Notes: generated by a model not told the origin, from the sequence alone. A stretch of 32,817 bases of DNA from Janthinobacterium lividum (GCF_011601275.1 NZ_JAAOLY010000033.1:1-32817), one strand, 5' to 3'; shown: positions 17,306 to 26,651, counted from the stretch's first letter. Translations and numbers: made by a program.

Positions 17306-18208
17306 ATGACTACCTCGATTGCCTGGGAATACTATCGCTCGCTGCTGGCCGTGCTCAAGCACGGCTCGCTTTCTGGCGCGGCACGCGCGCTCGCCATCAC
17401 GCAGCCCACCGTCGGCCGGCATATTGCCGCGCTCGAGCAAGCGCTTGGCGCGACCCTGTTTACACGCTCCCAGCTGGGTTTGCTCCCCACGGAAGTGGCC
17501 CTTGCGCTGCGGCCCCATGCGGAAACCATGGAACATACTGCCGCGCTGATGGAACGCGCCGCCAGCAGCCAGGGGCAGGGCGTGGCCGGTGTCGTGCGCA
17601 TTGCGGCCAGCGAAGTGGTGGGCGTGGAAGTGCTGCCGCCCATCCTGGCCCGCTTGCGCGCACGCCATCCGGAGCTGGTCATCGAACTGGTATTGAGCAA
17701 CAAGGTGCAGGATTTGCTGCGCCGGGAAGCGGATATCGCCGTGCGCATGCTTAGGCCCCGCCAGGAACAGCTGGTGGCGCGCAAGGTGGGCGATATTGAA
17801 CTGGGCCTGCATGCGCATGCGGACTACCTGGCGCGGCACGGCACGCCGCTGGCACTGGAGGACCTGGCGCGCTATGCCGTCATCGGCTACGACGAGGCGA
17901 GCCCCTTCGTGCGCAACGCGGGCGCGGCATTCGAGGGTTTTTCGCGGGAACACTTTGCCTGGCGCTGCGACAGCGACCTGGCGCAGCTGGCCCTGATCCG
18001 CGCGGGCGCCGGCATCGGCGTATGCCAGGCGGGGCTGGCGGCGCGCGACTCGGCCCTGCGGCGCGTGTTGCCACAAGCGTTTTCACTACCGATGGAAACC
18101 TGGATCACCATGCATGAAGACTTGCGCGGCAGCCTGCGCTGCCGCGCCACCTTCGACGCGCTGGCCGAAGGCTTGCAGGCTTACGTGGCGACGCAGCCGC
18201 TTATTTGA
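17306..18208 (+). CDS. LysR-type transcriptional regulator
   Basis: A 300-residue LysR-type protein. The helix-turn-helix is at about residues 10-60 (WEYYRSLLAVLKHGSLSGAA, then ALAITQPTVGRHIAALEQAL). The effector domain is intact, with SEVVGVEVLPPILARLRARH, a DIAVRMLRP block and a C-terminal AGAGIGVCQAGLA segment. It probably represses or activates the divergent oxidoreductase gene. There is no recognisable ribosome site before the ATG. It ends overlapping the convergent binding-protein gene by 8 bp. Confidence 0.93.
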   Translation: MTTSIAWEYYRSLLAVLKHGSLSGAARALAITQPTVGRHIAALEQALGATLFTRSQLGLLPTEVALALRPHAETMEHTAALMERAASSQGQGVAGVVRIAASEVVGVEVLPPILARLRARHPELVIELVLSNKVQDLLRREADIAVRMLRPRQEQLVARKVGDIELGLHAHADYLARHGTPLALEDLARYAVIGYDEASPFVRNAGAAFEGFSREHFAWRCDSDLAQLALIRAGAGIGVCQAGLAARDSALRRVLPQAFSLPMETWITMHEDLRGSLRCRATFDALAEGLQAYVATQPLI

Positions 18209-19343
18209 CCACTTCCATCTTGGTCTTCTTGCCGTCCCGATACGTGAAGAGCGTCAGCGCGCCATCCTTGATGTCGCCGTTGGCATCGAACGAGATCGGG
18301 CCCGTCACGCCTTGGTAGTGCACCTTGGCCAGGAACGGCAGGTAGACGGACGGTTTCGACGATTTGGCGTCGGCCATGGCGGTGGCCATGGTCATCACGG
18401 CATCGTAGACGTACGGCGCGTACAGCTGCACTTCCATGTTGTACTTTTGCTTGTAGCGGGCGCGGAAATCGTCCATGCCTTTTTGCTGCGCACCCGTCAC
18501 GCCGCCCGCTTCCGCGCAGGTGACCATGTCTTCGCCCACGGCGTCGCCTGCCAGCTTGCCCAGCGGTTCCGTGCACAGGCCGTCGCCGCCCATGAACTTG
18601 GCCTTGATGCCCAGCGCCTTCATCTGGCGCAGCATGGGGCCGCCCACGGAATCCATGCCGCCAAAGAAGATCAGGTCGGGATTTTTCGACTTGATGCTGG
18701 TCAGGATGGCATTGAAGTCCGTCGCGTTGGCATTGGTAAATTCCTTGCCGACGATTTGCACGCCGGGCGCCGCCTTTTTGGCGCCCTTGACGAACTGTTC
18801 CGCCACGCCCTGGCCGTATGCCGTGCGGTCGTCGATGACGGCGATTTTCTTCGCCTGCAGCTTGCCCACGGCATACGAGCCCAGGGTACCGCCCAGCTTG
18901 TTGTCATTGGCGACGACGCGGAAGGCCGTGTTGAATTTCTGCTGGGTGTACGTCGGGTTGGTGGCCGCTGGCGAAATCTGCGGAATGCCGGCATTGAAGT
19001 AAATGCGCGAGGCGGGAATCGTCGTGCCCGAATTCAGGTGGCCGACGACGCCGTTGACCTTGGCGTCGACCAGCTTTTGCGCCACGGCCGTGCCCTGCTT
19101 GGGATCGGCTGCGTCGTCTTCGGGTACCAGCACGAATTTCACGGCCTTGCCGTCGATCTTGAAGCCTTTGGCGTTCAAGTCTTCGATGGCCATCTTGGCC
19201 GCGTTCTCGTTATCCTTGCCCAGGTGGGAGCTGGCGCCAGAGACCGGGGCGACGTGGCCTATCTTGATGATTTCCTGTGCGCCCGCATGGCCGGCAAAAG
19301 CGAGGGCGAGGGCGAGAGGAAGGACTTTGGTCTTGAGCAGCAT
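18201..19343 (-). CDS. Branched-chain amino acid ABC transporter binding protein
   Basis: A 380-residue periplasmic solute-binding protein of the LivJ/LivK type I family (peripla_BP_6). The signal peptide is clear (MLLKTKVLPLALALAFAGHA, cleavage before QEIIKIGHVAPVSG). The typical first binding segment follows with the SGASSHLGKDNENAAKMAI block, and later a GTTIPASRIYFNAGIPQISPAATNP segment that contacts the amino-acid backbone. The ATG at 19343 has GGAGA at the right distance, whereas the ATG at 19349 is too close to it. No permease or ATPase genes are adjacent, so it acts with transporter parts encoded elsewhere. The exact ligand among Leu, Ile, Val or related compounds is not known. Confidence 0.93.
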   Translation of the reverse strand: MLLKTKVLPLALALAFAGHAGAQEIIKIGHVAPVSGASSHLGKDNENAAKMAIEDLNAKGFKIDGKAVKFVLVPEDDAADPKQGTAVAQKLVDAKVNGVVGHLNSGTTIPASRIYFNAGIPQISPAATNPTYTQQKFNTAFRVVANDNKLGGTLGSYAVGKLQAKKIAVIDDRTAYGQGVAEQFVKGAKKAAPGVQIVGKEFTNANATDFNAILTSIKSKNPDLIFFGGMDSVGGPMLRQMKALGIKAKFMGGDGLCTEPLGKLAGDAVGEDMVTCAEAGGVTGAQQKGMDDFRARYKQKYNMEVQLYAPYVYDAVMTMATAMADAKSSKPSVYLPFLAKVHYQGVTGPISFDANGDIKDGALTLFTYRDGKKTKMEVVK

Positions 19344-19555
19344 AAACATTCTCCAATGGATAAAGATACGGCGGCGTCTCGTGAAAACCGCTTCGAGGGG
19401 CGGTACGTGTGAAGAAAGGTACAACAAAAAACAGGCGGCGCAAAGCCGCATTTCGGGCTTTTTACATTTTGTCGCAACAATCACCAAAGTGAGGCGCGAT
19501 GCACCGATTTCGCAGGCGCGAGCGCACCAAAGAATGGCGTTGCAGGGAAGAATAG

Positions 19556-19606
19556 GGTAGGTCGGGAACGTCCGGTAGGTCGGGTTAGCGCAGCGCGTAA
19601 CCCGAC
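19556..19606. repeat. REP-like palindromic repeat
   Basis: The core at 19579-19606 is GTCGGGTTA, a short inner stem CGC/GCG and TAACCCGAC, a hairpin of the common REP type found between genes in many proteobacteria. It is preceded by two direct copies of GGTAGGTCGGG (19556-19566 and 19574-19584). The rest of 19344-19620 holds a weak hairpin at 19442-19461 (AAAGCC/GGCTTT) and nothing else seen. Confidence 0.65.
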
Positions 19607-19620
19607 GATGCTGGCGATGC

Positions 19621-19998
19621 TCAGGGTCGTGCGGGAGGATGCAGATGTCCTAATTCGTGACTGACCGCATGCGCCACGATCTGCTCCAGCGACTGCTGCA
19701 AGTCTTCGCGCAAGGCCCCCCGCATGCCGATCAGGGCGTTTTGCAGGGCCGTCTGCAGGACGTGGGCGATGCGCTCTTCCAGCAGATGGTCGATCTTGCC
19801 TTGCACCTGGTGCAGGATGCGCTGCGTCAGCCGCTGTTCGATGGCGTCCCAGTCGGGCTGCTCCACCGTAGGCGGCAACGCTGGCGCTTCCTCGACGGCA
19901 GGCGCCGCCTCAGCGGGCGCGACGGCCTCGGGCACTTCCGGCCCCAGCAGCACCTCCGTCAGCAGGGGAATGCCTTGGTCGAATGGCTGCTGGCTCAT
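19621..19998 (-). CDS. Small hypothetical protein after holC
   Basis: A 125-residue soluble protein of unknown function. Residues 1-20 (MSQQPFDQGIPLLTEVLLGP) look like a short conserved head that recalls the Burkholderiales DUF2486 type, though I cannot confirm this. Residues 20-45 are an acidic, alanine- and proline-rich linker. The rest is predicted helical (DWDAIEQRLTQRILHQVQGK, then LEERIAHVLQTALQNAL) and ends in histidine- and proline-rich residues. Its ATG overlaps the holC stop (ATGA), so it is very probably co-translated with holC. Confidence 0.75.
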   Translation of the reverse strand: MSQQPFDQGIPLLTEVLLGPEVPEAVAPAEAAPAVEEAPALPPTVEQPDWDAIEQRLTQRILHQVQGKIDHLLEERIAHVLQTALQNALIGMRGALREDLQQSLEQIVAHAVSHELGHLHPPARP

Positions 19999-20432
19999 GT
20001 CTTGCCTGCCACGAAGTGGGTCGGCTGCACGTCTTGCTGGCGGTAGTGCAGGAAGCGCTGGCGCCCCGCCTGCGCATCTTGCTCATCCATGGAAACGATC
20101 TCGAAGACGCGCTGGAACCGCGCGTAATTGGCCGGCGGCAGCTGCGACAGGTTGACGAGGATGTCGTGATGGGGCAGCTCGGCCGCCTCGTCATCGGTCA
20201 GGATGATGGGCGTTTGCGCCGCCAGCGGGTCGCCGGCCAGCACGTGCGGCAGGAAATCCGTGGCGGAAATGGTCCACATGGCGCTGTTCAAGGCCTCGAG
20301 CTGGGCGCTGTCGGCCACCAGCACGACGACCTTGTTGCCTGCCATATAGGCCTTGCGCGCCAGGCGGCAGGCGTAGGCCAGCTTGTCCGGCACGTTGCTG
20401 TGAAAATCGACGCGGGTCATGGTGCTGCTCAT
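19995..20432 (-). CDS. holC: DNA polymerase III subunit chi
   Basis: A 145-residue chi subunit that links the clamp loader to single-strand binding protein at the replication fork. The start TRVDFHSNVPDKLAYACRLA is the family pattern, followed by KVVVLVADSAQLEALNSAMW, FLPHVLAG and the TPIILTD and HHDILVNLS blocks. Length matches E. coli HolC (147). An ATG at 20420 is an alternative start. It is 8 bp after prlC and overlaps the next gene by 4 nt, so folD-prlC-holC and that gene look like one operon. Confidence 0.93.
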   Translation of the reverse strand: MSSTMTRVDFHSNVPDKLAYACRLARKAYMAGNKVVVLVADSAQLEALNSAMWTISATDFLPHVLAGDPLAAQTPIILTDDEAAELPHHDILVNLSQLPPANYARFQRVFEIVSMDEQDAQAGRQRFLHYRQQDVQPTHFVAGKT

Positions 20433-20440
20433 ATCACCCT

Positions 20441-22510
20441 TCAGGCAGCCATGCCGCTGTGGCGCAGCAGGGCGTCGATGCTCGGCTCGCGGCCACGGAA
20501 GGCCGTGAACGATTCCAGCGCGGGGCGCGAGCCGCCGACGGACAGGATTTCTTCCAGGTAACGTTTGCCCGCTGCAGTAATGGCGGCCGGTCCCAGCGCC
20601 TTGGCTTCCTCGAAAGCCGCATAGGCGTCGGCGGACAGCACCTCGGCCCACTTGTAGCTGTAGTAGCCAGCCGCGTAGCCGCCGGAAAAGATATGCCCGA
20701 AGGCATTCTGGAAGCGATTGAACGGAGGCGGGATGAGCAGCGAAAACTTGGCGCGTACGCCGTCGATCAGCTGCTGCACGCTCTGGCCCGTGCCGGCATC
20801 GTAGTCGTAATGCAAATGCATGTCGAGCAAGGAGAATTCCACCTGGCGCAGGGTTTGCAAGCCGGATTGGAAATTCTTGGCCGCCAGCATCTTGTCGTAC
20901 AGCGCGCGCGGCAGCGGCTCGCCTGTGACGGCATGCGCCGTCATGTGCTCGAGCACTTCCCATTCCCAGCAGAAGTTTTCCATGAATTGCGATGGCAGTT
21001 CCACGGCATCCCATTCGACGCCGGCGATGCCCGACACGCCCAGCTCGTCGACGACGGTGAGCATATGGTGCAAGCCGTGGCCGAATTCGTGGAACAGGGT
21101 GATGACTTCATCGTGCGTGAACAGGGCAGGCTGGACCTGGCCATCGACCACGGCCGGCTGCGTGAAATTGCAGGTCAGGTAGGCGATCGGCGTTTGCACG
21201 TGCTGCGCGTCGGCGCGGCGGCCGCGCGCGTCGTCCATCCAGGCGCCGCCGCTCTTGCCGGCGCGCGCATACAGGTCCAGGTAGAATTGGCCGACCAGCT
21301 TGCCGTCGCGTTCGATGCGGTAAAAACGCACGTCCGGATGCCAGACGGGCGCCGTATCGGGTTTGATCTCGACCGCGAACAGGTTCTGGATCTGGCGGAA
21401 CAGGCCGTCGATCACCTTGTGTTCAGGGAAATATTGCTTCACTTCCTGGGCCGAGAACGCGTAGCGGCGCTCCTGCAGCTTTTCCGAAGCGTAAGGCACG
21501 TCCCACGCTTGCAGCTCGGCGATGTCCAGTTCTTCGCGGGCGAATTGTTTCAGTTCTGCCAGGTCCTTCTCGGCGAACGGACGCGCGCGCCTGGCCAGGT
21601 CTTCTAGGAAAGCGATGACTTGCGCGGGCGAGGTGGCCATTTTGGGGACGAGCGACACTTCGGCGAAATTGGCGTAACCGAGCAGTTTTGCCTCTTCGTC
21701 GCGTAATTGCAACAGGGTGACGATATTCCGGGTATTGTCCCACTCCTCTTTTTTGCTGAAGACGTCGCCCTGGTCCGACGCCTTGGTGGCGTTGGCGCGG
21801 TAGATGGTTTCGCGCAGCGCGCGATTGTCGGCAAATTGCAGGATCGGGTAGTACGACGGGAAGTGCAGCGAGAATTCATAGCCCTGCTTGCCCGCTTTTT
21901 CGGCGGCGGCGCGCGCGGCGGCCTTTACGTCGTCGGGCAGGCCGGCCAGGTCAAGCTCGCTCTCGACCAGCAATTTATAGTCATTGGTGGCGTCGAGCAC
22001 GTTTTCGGAAAAACGCGTAGCGACGGTCGCGTGTTCTTCCTGGATGGCGCCAAAGCGCTCTTTTTTGTCTTCTGGCAACTCGGCGCCGCCCAGGCGGAAG
22101 TCGCGCACGGCATTGTCGACGATGCGGCGGCGCGCCGGCGACAGGCTGGCGAAATCGGCACGGGCCTGTAATTGCTTATATTTGCCAAACAGGATTTCGT
22201 TCTGGCCCAGCTCGGTCCAGAATTCCGTCACCTTGGGCAGGTTCGCATTGTATGCGGCGCGCAGTTCCGGCGTATCGACCACGCTGTTCAAATGGTTGAC
22301 GATGCTCCAGGCGCGGCCCAGGGTTTCGGCGATCTGGTCCTGGGGCGCGACGAAGTTTTCCCAGCTCACTTCTTCCATGGGCGCTTCCAGCTGCGCCACC
22401 GTGGCGCGCGCCTGTTCCAAAAGGGTATCGATGGCAGGCGTGACATGCTCGTGCGTGATCGCGTCGAAGCGTGGCAGGCCGGAAAAATCAAGCAGGGGAT
22501 TGGTATTCAT
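20441..22510 (-). CDS. prlC: Oligopeptidase A (M3 zinc metallopeptidase)
   Basis: A 689-residue cytoplasmic peptidase that degrades short peptides, including cleaved signal peptides. The zinc site is LFHEFGHGLHHML with HEFGH at 474-478, and the second ligand region GVEWDAVELPSQFMENF lies about 30 residues further, both standard for M3A. The N-terminus MNTNPLLDFSGLPRFDAI is typical of OpdA/PrlC. The ATG at 22510 has GGAA upstream. It follows folD by 46 bp and precedes holC by 8 bp on the same strand. Confidence 0.96.
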   Translation of the reverse strand: MNTNPLLDFSGLPRFDAITHEHVTPAIDTLLEQARATVAQLEAPMEEVSWENFVAPQDQIAETLGRAWSIVNHLNSVVDTPELRAAYNANLPKVTEFWTELGQNEILFGKYKQLQARADFASLSPARRRIVDNAVRDFRLGGAELPEDKKERFGAIQEEHATVATRFSENVLDATNDYKLLVESELDLAGLPDDVKAAARAAAEKAGKQGYEFSLHFPSYYPILQFADNRALRETIYRANATKASDQGDVFSKKEEWDNTRNIVTLLQLRDEEAKLLGYANFAEVSLVPKMATSPAQVIAFLEDLARRARPFAEKDLAELKQFAREELDIAELQAWDVPYASEKLQERRYAFSAQEVKQYFPEHKVIDGLFRQIQNLFAVEIKPDTAPVWHPDVRFYRIERDGKLVGQFYLDLYARAGKSGGAWMDDARGRRADAQHVQTPIAYLTCNFTQPAVVDGQVQPALFTHDEVITLFHEFGHGLHHMLTVVDELGVSGIAGVEWDAVELPSQFMENFCWEWEVLEHMTAHAVTGEPLPRALYDKMLAAKNFQSGLQTLRQVEFSLLDMHLHYDYDAGTGQSVQQLIDGVRAKFSLLIPPPFNRFQNAFGHIFSGGYAAGYYSYKWAEVLSADAYAAFEEAKALGPAAITAAGKRYLEEILSVGGSRPALESFTAFRGREPSIDALLRHSGMAA

Positions 22511-22556
22511 CGTCGGTTCCATATATAAAAGGGCGGTCATGCCGCCCCGGTGATTC

Positions 22557-23402
22557 TTAAATGCGCTCGGCAGCCTCTACTGTATTCATCAGCAACATCG
22601 TGATGGTCATCGGGCCAACACCACCCGGTACGGGGGTAATGTGCGAGGCGACTTCCTTCACGCCGGCAAAATCCACGTCTCCGCACAGCTTGCCGTCATC
22701 GTCGCGGTTCATGCCCACGTCGATGACGATGGCGCCCGGCTTGACCATGTCGGCCGTCAGCGTGTTGCGGCGGCCGACGGCGGCCACGACCACGTCCGCC
22801 TGGCGCGTGTACAGGCCCAGGTCCGGGGTCGCACTATGGCAGATGGTGACGGTGGCATTCGCTTGCAAGAGTAGCAGGGCCATCGGCTTGCCGACCGTGT
22901 TGCTGCGGCCGATGACGACGGCGTGCTTGCCGCGCAAGTCGACGCCAGTGCTTTCGATCAACTTCATGCAGCCGTACGGCGTGCACGGGCGGAAGCCGGG
23001 CAAGCCCGTCATCAGTTCGCCGGCGCTCAGGACCGAGTAGCCGTCCACGTCTTTCGTCGTGGCGATCGCTTCGATGACCTTGTGCGGGTTGATGTGTTTT
23101 GGCAGCGGCATTTGCACGAGGATGCCGTGGATGGCCGGGTCTGTATTCAGGCTGGCGATACGTGCCAGCAAGTCCGCTTCGGACAGGTCCGCTTCATATT
23201 TTTCCAGCACGGAGTGGAAACCCACGTCGCCGCACGCCTTGACCTTGTTGCGCACGTACACCTGGCTGGCCGGGTCTTCGCCGACGAGAATCACGGCCAG
23301 GCCGGGCTGGGTGCCTTTGGCGGTGAGGGCGGCGGCGCGCGTGGCGATCTCGCTGCGCAGTTTTTGGGAGAGGGCGATTCCGTCGATCAGTTGTGCTGGC
23401 AT
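22557..23402 (-). CDS. folD: Bifunctional methylene-THF dehydrogenase/cyclohydrolase
   Basis: A 281-residue cytoplasmic enzyme that oxidises 5,10-methylene-THF with NADP and hydrolyses the product to 10-formyl-THF. The dehydrogenase and cyclohydrolase signatures are intact: VGEDPASQVYVRNKVKAC with the catalytic lysine, the PLPKHINPHKVIEAI block, and the Rossmann segment HAVVIGRSNTVGKPMALLL. The end GGVGPMTITMLLMNTVEA is canonical. It is first in the minus-strand operon. Confidence 0.97.
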   Translation of the reverse strand: MPAQLIDGIALSQKLRSEIATRAAALTAKGTQPGLAVILVGEDPASQVYVRNKVKACGDVGFHSVLEKYEADLSEADLLARIASLNTDPAIHGILVQMPLPKHINPHKVIEAIATTKDVDGYSVLSAGELMTGLPGFRPCTPYGCMKLIESTGVDLRGKHAVVIGRSNTVGKPMALLLLQANATVTICHSATPDLGLYTRQADVVVAAVGRRNTLTADMVKPGAIVIDVGMNRDDDGKLCGDVDFAGVKEVASHITPVPGGVGPMTITMLLMNTVEAAERI

Positions 23403-23787
23403 GGTAGGGAGGCTGTGTGGGAGGGAAAAGACAGATTATAAAGCCGGGCGGCGCAAAGGGGCGGTTTTGGCGCCAATGGCATTGAGTGCAAAGGCGTAAA
23501 ACAGCGGGCCGGAGACGCGGGCCCGAAAAAATGCCGATGGCGGCGTTGCAGCTCCTTGCCGTACTGGCGTACTGTCTGCGTCGCTGCGCCTTGCCCTCGA
23601 CATTTTTCAGGCCCGCTTGGCCCGAAGCGCCTGGGCGGGCGACTGGGGCGTAAATGCGTTTTGCTGGTGTGCTGGTGGCCGTAGGGAGCGCAAGGGCCTG
23701 AGGGTTTTTTGGCGCCGTTTTTGGCACTTTGATCACGCTAATTTCCGGACAGAATTTGCGGCAGTGCAGCATAAATTTCATAGGGTG
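23403..23787. other. Intergenic region between folD and aceE, upstream part
   Basis: This GC-rich stretch has no gene I can support. It contains one imperfect hairpin (CGGGCC/GGCCCG, 23505-23525) with no T run, and the folD promoter must lie near its left end. The composition changes sharply to AT-rich at about 23760, where the aceE promoter region begins. Confidence 0.6.
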
Positions 23788-23824
23788 ATTTCATAATACG
23801 AAATGCTATATCGTAATTTGAAAA
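23788..23824. promoter_or_regulatory. Candidate paired operators upstream of aceE
   Basis: The first site, ATTTCATAATACGAAAT (23788-23804), is a near-perfect 17-bp palindrome (7 of 8 pairs). A degenerate second copy at 23808-23824, with TCGTAATTTGAAA in its centre, lies exactly 20 bp further, two turns of the helix, on the same face. The second copy overlaps the -35. The classical PdhR box is absent, so the regulator is not known. Confidence 0.6.
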
Positions 23825-23846
23825 ATAGTAAATACGCTGTTAGAAT
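23818..23846 (+). promoter_or_regulatory. aceE operon promoter
   Basis: TTGAAA (23818-23823, 5/6) and TAGAAT (23841-23846, 5/6) are 17 bp apart. Transcription should start near 23853, leaving a leader of about 93 nt before the ATG at 23946, with AAAGGAG as ribosome site. Confidence 0.75.
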
Positions 23847-23945
23847 CCCCACACTAAACCGACTTAATAGTAAATAATCAGCGAAATACCGTCCGACAGC
23901 GATCCGGAAAATCGGGGTGGGGCGTTCACAAAGGAGACTCAACAG

Positions 23946-26642
23946 ATGTCAGCTCAACTGAACCAGGTAACGACACAGATCGGCACCGACCCGGATATGC
24001 AGGAAACCAAGGAGTGGCTGGACGCGCTCGAAGCCGTTCTGGAAAATGAAGGTCCGGAACGCGCGCATTACCTGATGGAGCGCATGGTTGACCTGGCCCG
24101 CCGCCGCGGCGCCCAGATCCCGTTCTCCAGCACCACCGCCTACGTCAATACCATCCCCACCAAACAAGAAGCACACTGTCCCGGCAACCTGGAATACGAA
24201 GAGCGCCTGCGCTCGTGGATGCGCTGGAACGCCATGGCCATGGTCGTCAAGGCCAACCGCGCCGACGGCGACCTGGGCGGCCACTTGTCCTCGTTCGCTT
24301 CGCTGGCGAACATGCTGGGCATCGGTTTCAACCATTTCTGGCATGCGCCCACGGCCGACCACGGCGGCGACCTGCTGTACATCCAGGGCCACTCCTCGCC
24401 CGGCGTCTACGCGCGCGCCTTCCTCGAAGGCCGCCTGACGGAAGAGCAAATGCTGAACTTCCGCAAGGAAGTCGACGGCAAGGGCCTGTCCTCGTACCCG
24501 CATCCGAAACTGATGCCTGACTTCTGGCAGTTCCCGACCGTGTCGATGGGCCTGGGCCCGCACATGGCGATCTACCAGGCGCGCTTCCTGAAATACCTGC
24601 ACGCACGCGGCATCGCGAAAACCGACAACCGCAAGATCTGGGCCTTCTGCGGCGATGGCGAGATGGACGAGCCGGAATCCCTGGGCGCGATCGGCCTGGC
24701 CGCACGCGACATGCTCGACAACCTGGTCATCGTGGTCAACTGCAACCTGCAGCGCCTGGACGGTCCTGTGCGCGGCAACACCAAGATCATCCAGGAACTG
24801 GAAGGCGAATTCCGCGGCGCCGGCTGGAACGTCGTCAAGGTCATCTGGGGCCCGGGCTGGGACGCCCTGCTGGCACAAGATAAAGAAGGCATTCTGCAGC
24901 GCGTGATGATGGAAACCGTCGACGGCGAATACCAGAACTACAAGGCGAAAGACGGCGCCTACGTGCGCAAGCACTTCTTCGGCAAGCATCCGAAGCTGCT
25001 GGAAATGGTTGCCAACATGACGGACGACGACATCTGGCGCCTGACCCGTGGCGGCCACGATCCGCACAAGATCTACGCGGCATTCAAGATCGCCCAGGAA
25101 CACAAGGGCCAGCCTACCGTCCTGCTGGTGAAAACCATCAAGGGCTACGGCATGGGCAAGTCCGGCGAAGCGCGCAACACGGCGCACCAGACGAAAAAAC
25201 TGGACGATGAAGCCATCCGCGAAATGCGCGACCGCTTCTCGCTGCCTATCCCTGACGACAAGCTGGCCGACATCCCGTTCTTCAAGCCAGCCGACGACGC
25301 GCCGGAAATGGTCTACCTGCACGAGCGCCGCAAGGCCTTGGGCGGCTACCTGCCGCAGCGCCGCCAGAAAGCGGAAGAAACCCTGCCGGTGCCTGGCCTG
25401 GACGCGTTCAAGAACGTGCTGGAAGCAACCCCTGAAGGCCGTGAAATCTCGACCACGCAAGCGTTCGTGCGCGTCATTTCGACCCTGCTGAAAGACCCGA
25501 ACCTGGGCCAGCGCGTCGTGCCTATCCTGGTCGATGAATCGCGTACCTTCGGCATGGAAGGCCTGTTCCGCCAGATCGGCATCTACAACCCGAAAGGCCA
25601 GTTGTACGAGCCGGTCGACAAAGACCAGGTCATGTACTACCGCGAAGACAAGGCCGGCCAGATCCTGCAAGAGGGCATCAACGAAGCGGGCGGCATGAGC
25701 TCGTGGATCGCTGCGGCGACGTCGTATTCGACCAACGACCGCATCATGATCCCGTTCTACACCTTCTATTCGATGTTCGGCTTCCAGCGCATCGGCGACC
25801 AGGTATGGGCTTCGGCCGACATGCGCGCCCGCGGCTTCCTGATGGGCGGCACGGCTGGCCGTACGACGCTGAACGGCGAAGGCTTGCAGCACGAAGATGG
25901 CCACAGCCATATCTTCGCCGCGACCATCCCGACCTGCATGCCGTACGATCCGACCTTCAGCCATGAAGTCGCCGTCATCATCCAGGACGGCCTGCGCCGC
26001 ATGATCGCCAACCAGGAAGATGTGTTCTACTACATCACGATCATGAACGAGAACTACGCCCAGCCAGGCATCAAGCCAGGCCAGGAAGAAGGCATCCTGA
26101 AAGGCATGTACAAGCTGCAGGAAGGTCCGGCGGACGCCAAGCTGCGCGTACAGCTGATCGGTTGCGGCACCATTCTGCGCGAATCGATCTTCGCCGCCGA
26201 GCTGTTGCAAAACGACTGGGGCGTGGCTGCGGACGTGTGGTCGGCGCCGTCGCTGACCCTGGTGGCCCGCGATGGCCAGGATGCGGAACGCTGGAACATG
26301 GTCAACCCGTCGAAAGAGCAGCGCGTGCCGTACGTGACGTCGCTGATGCAGGATACGGACGGCCCGATCGTCGCCACGACCGACTACATGCGCGCGTTTG
26401 CAGAACAGATCCGCGCCTTCATGCCGAAGGGCCGCACTTATAAAGTGCTCGGTACCGATGGCTTTGGCCGCTCGGACAGCCGCGCCAAGCTGCGCGAGTT
26501 CTTCGAAGTGAACCGTTATTATGTCACCGTGGCCGCGTTGAAATCGCTGGCTGACGAAGGCAAGATCGATGTGTCGGTGGTGGAGCAGGCGATTGCCAAG
26601 TACGGCATCGACGCGAACAAACCGAATCCGGTGACCCAGTAA
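23946..26642 (+). CDS. aceE: Pyruvate dehydrogenase E1 component (homodimeric)
   Basis: An 898-residue thiamine diphosphate enzyme that decarboxylates pyruvate and passes the acetyl group to the lipoyl arm of E2. The thiamine-binding motif is GDGEMDEPES, starting at residue 236 and ending with the NLQRLDGPV segment about 30 residues later. The length and layout match the homodimeric E. coli AceE (887). It is the first gene of the aceE-aceF-lpdA operon. Confidence 0.98.
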   Translation: MSAQLNQVTTQIGTDPDMQETKEWLDALEAVLENEGPERAHYLMERMVDLARRRGAQIPFSSTTAYVNTIPTKQEAHCPGNLEYEERLRSWMRWNAMAMVVKANRADGDLGGHLSSFASLANMLGIGFNHFWHAPTADHGGDLLYIQGHSSPGVYARAFLEGRLTEEQMLNFRKEVDGKGLSSYPHPKLMPDFWQFPTVSMGLGPHMAIYQARFLKYLHARGIAKTDNRKIWAFCGDGEMDEPESLGAIGLAARDMLDNLVIVVNCNLQRLDGPVRGNTKIIQELEGEFRGAGWNVVKVIWGPGWDALLAQDKEGILQRVMMETVDGEYQNYKAKDGAYVRKHFFGKHPKLLEMVANMTDDDIWRLTRGGHDPHKIYAAFKIAQEHKGQPTVLLVKTIKGYGMGKSGEARNTAHQTKKLDDEAIREMRDRFSLPIPDDKLADIPFFKPADDAPEMVYLHERRKALGGYLPQRRQKAEETLPVPGLDAFKNVLEATPEGREISTTQAFVRVISTLLKDPNLGQRVVPILVDESRTFGMEGLFRQIGIYNPKGQLYEPVDKDQVMYYREDKAGQILQEGINEAGGMSSWIAAATSYSTNDRIMIPFYTFYSMFGFQRIGDQVWASADMRARGFLMGGTAGRTTLNGEGLQHEDGHSHIFAATIPTCMPYDPTFSHEVAVIIQDGLRRMIANQEDVFYYITIMNENYAQPGIKPGQEEGILKGMYKLQEGPADAKLRVQLIGCGTILRESIFAAELLQNDWGVAADVWSAPSLTLVARDGQDAERWNMVNPSKEQRVPYVTSLMQDTDGPIVATTDYMRAFAEQIRAFMPKGRTYKVLGTDGFGRSDSRAKLREFFEVNRYYVTVAALKSLADEGKIDVSVVEQAIAKYGIDANKPNPVTQ

Positions 26643-26651
26643 TCGTTGTGC

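Noticed and set aside
23505..23525. Hairpin CGGGCC/GGCCCG as a terminator
   Set aside because: It is followed by A rather than T on the plus strand and preceded by T on the minus strand, so it does not fit a terminator in either direction.
23194..23781. A 195-codon minus-strand frame in and upstream of folD
   Set aside because: Its second half is out of frame with, and overlaps, folD. The first half has no ribosome site, no recognisable motif and is arginine-rich.
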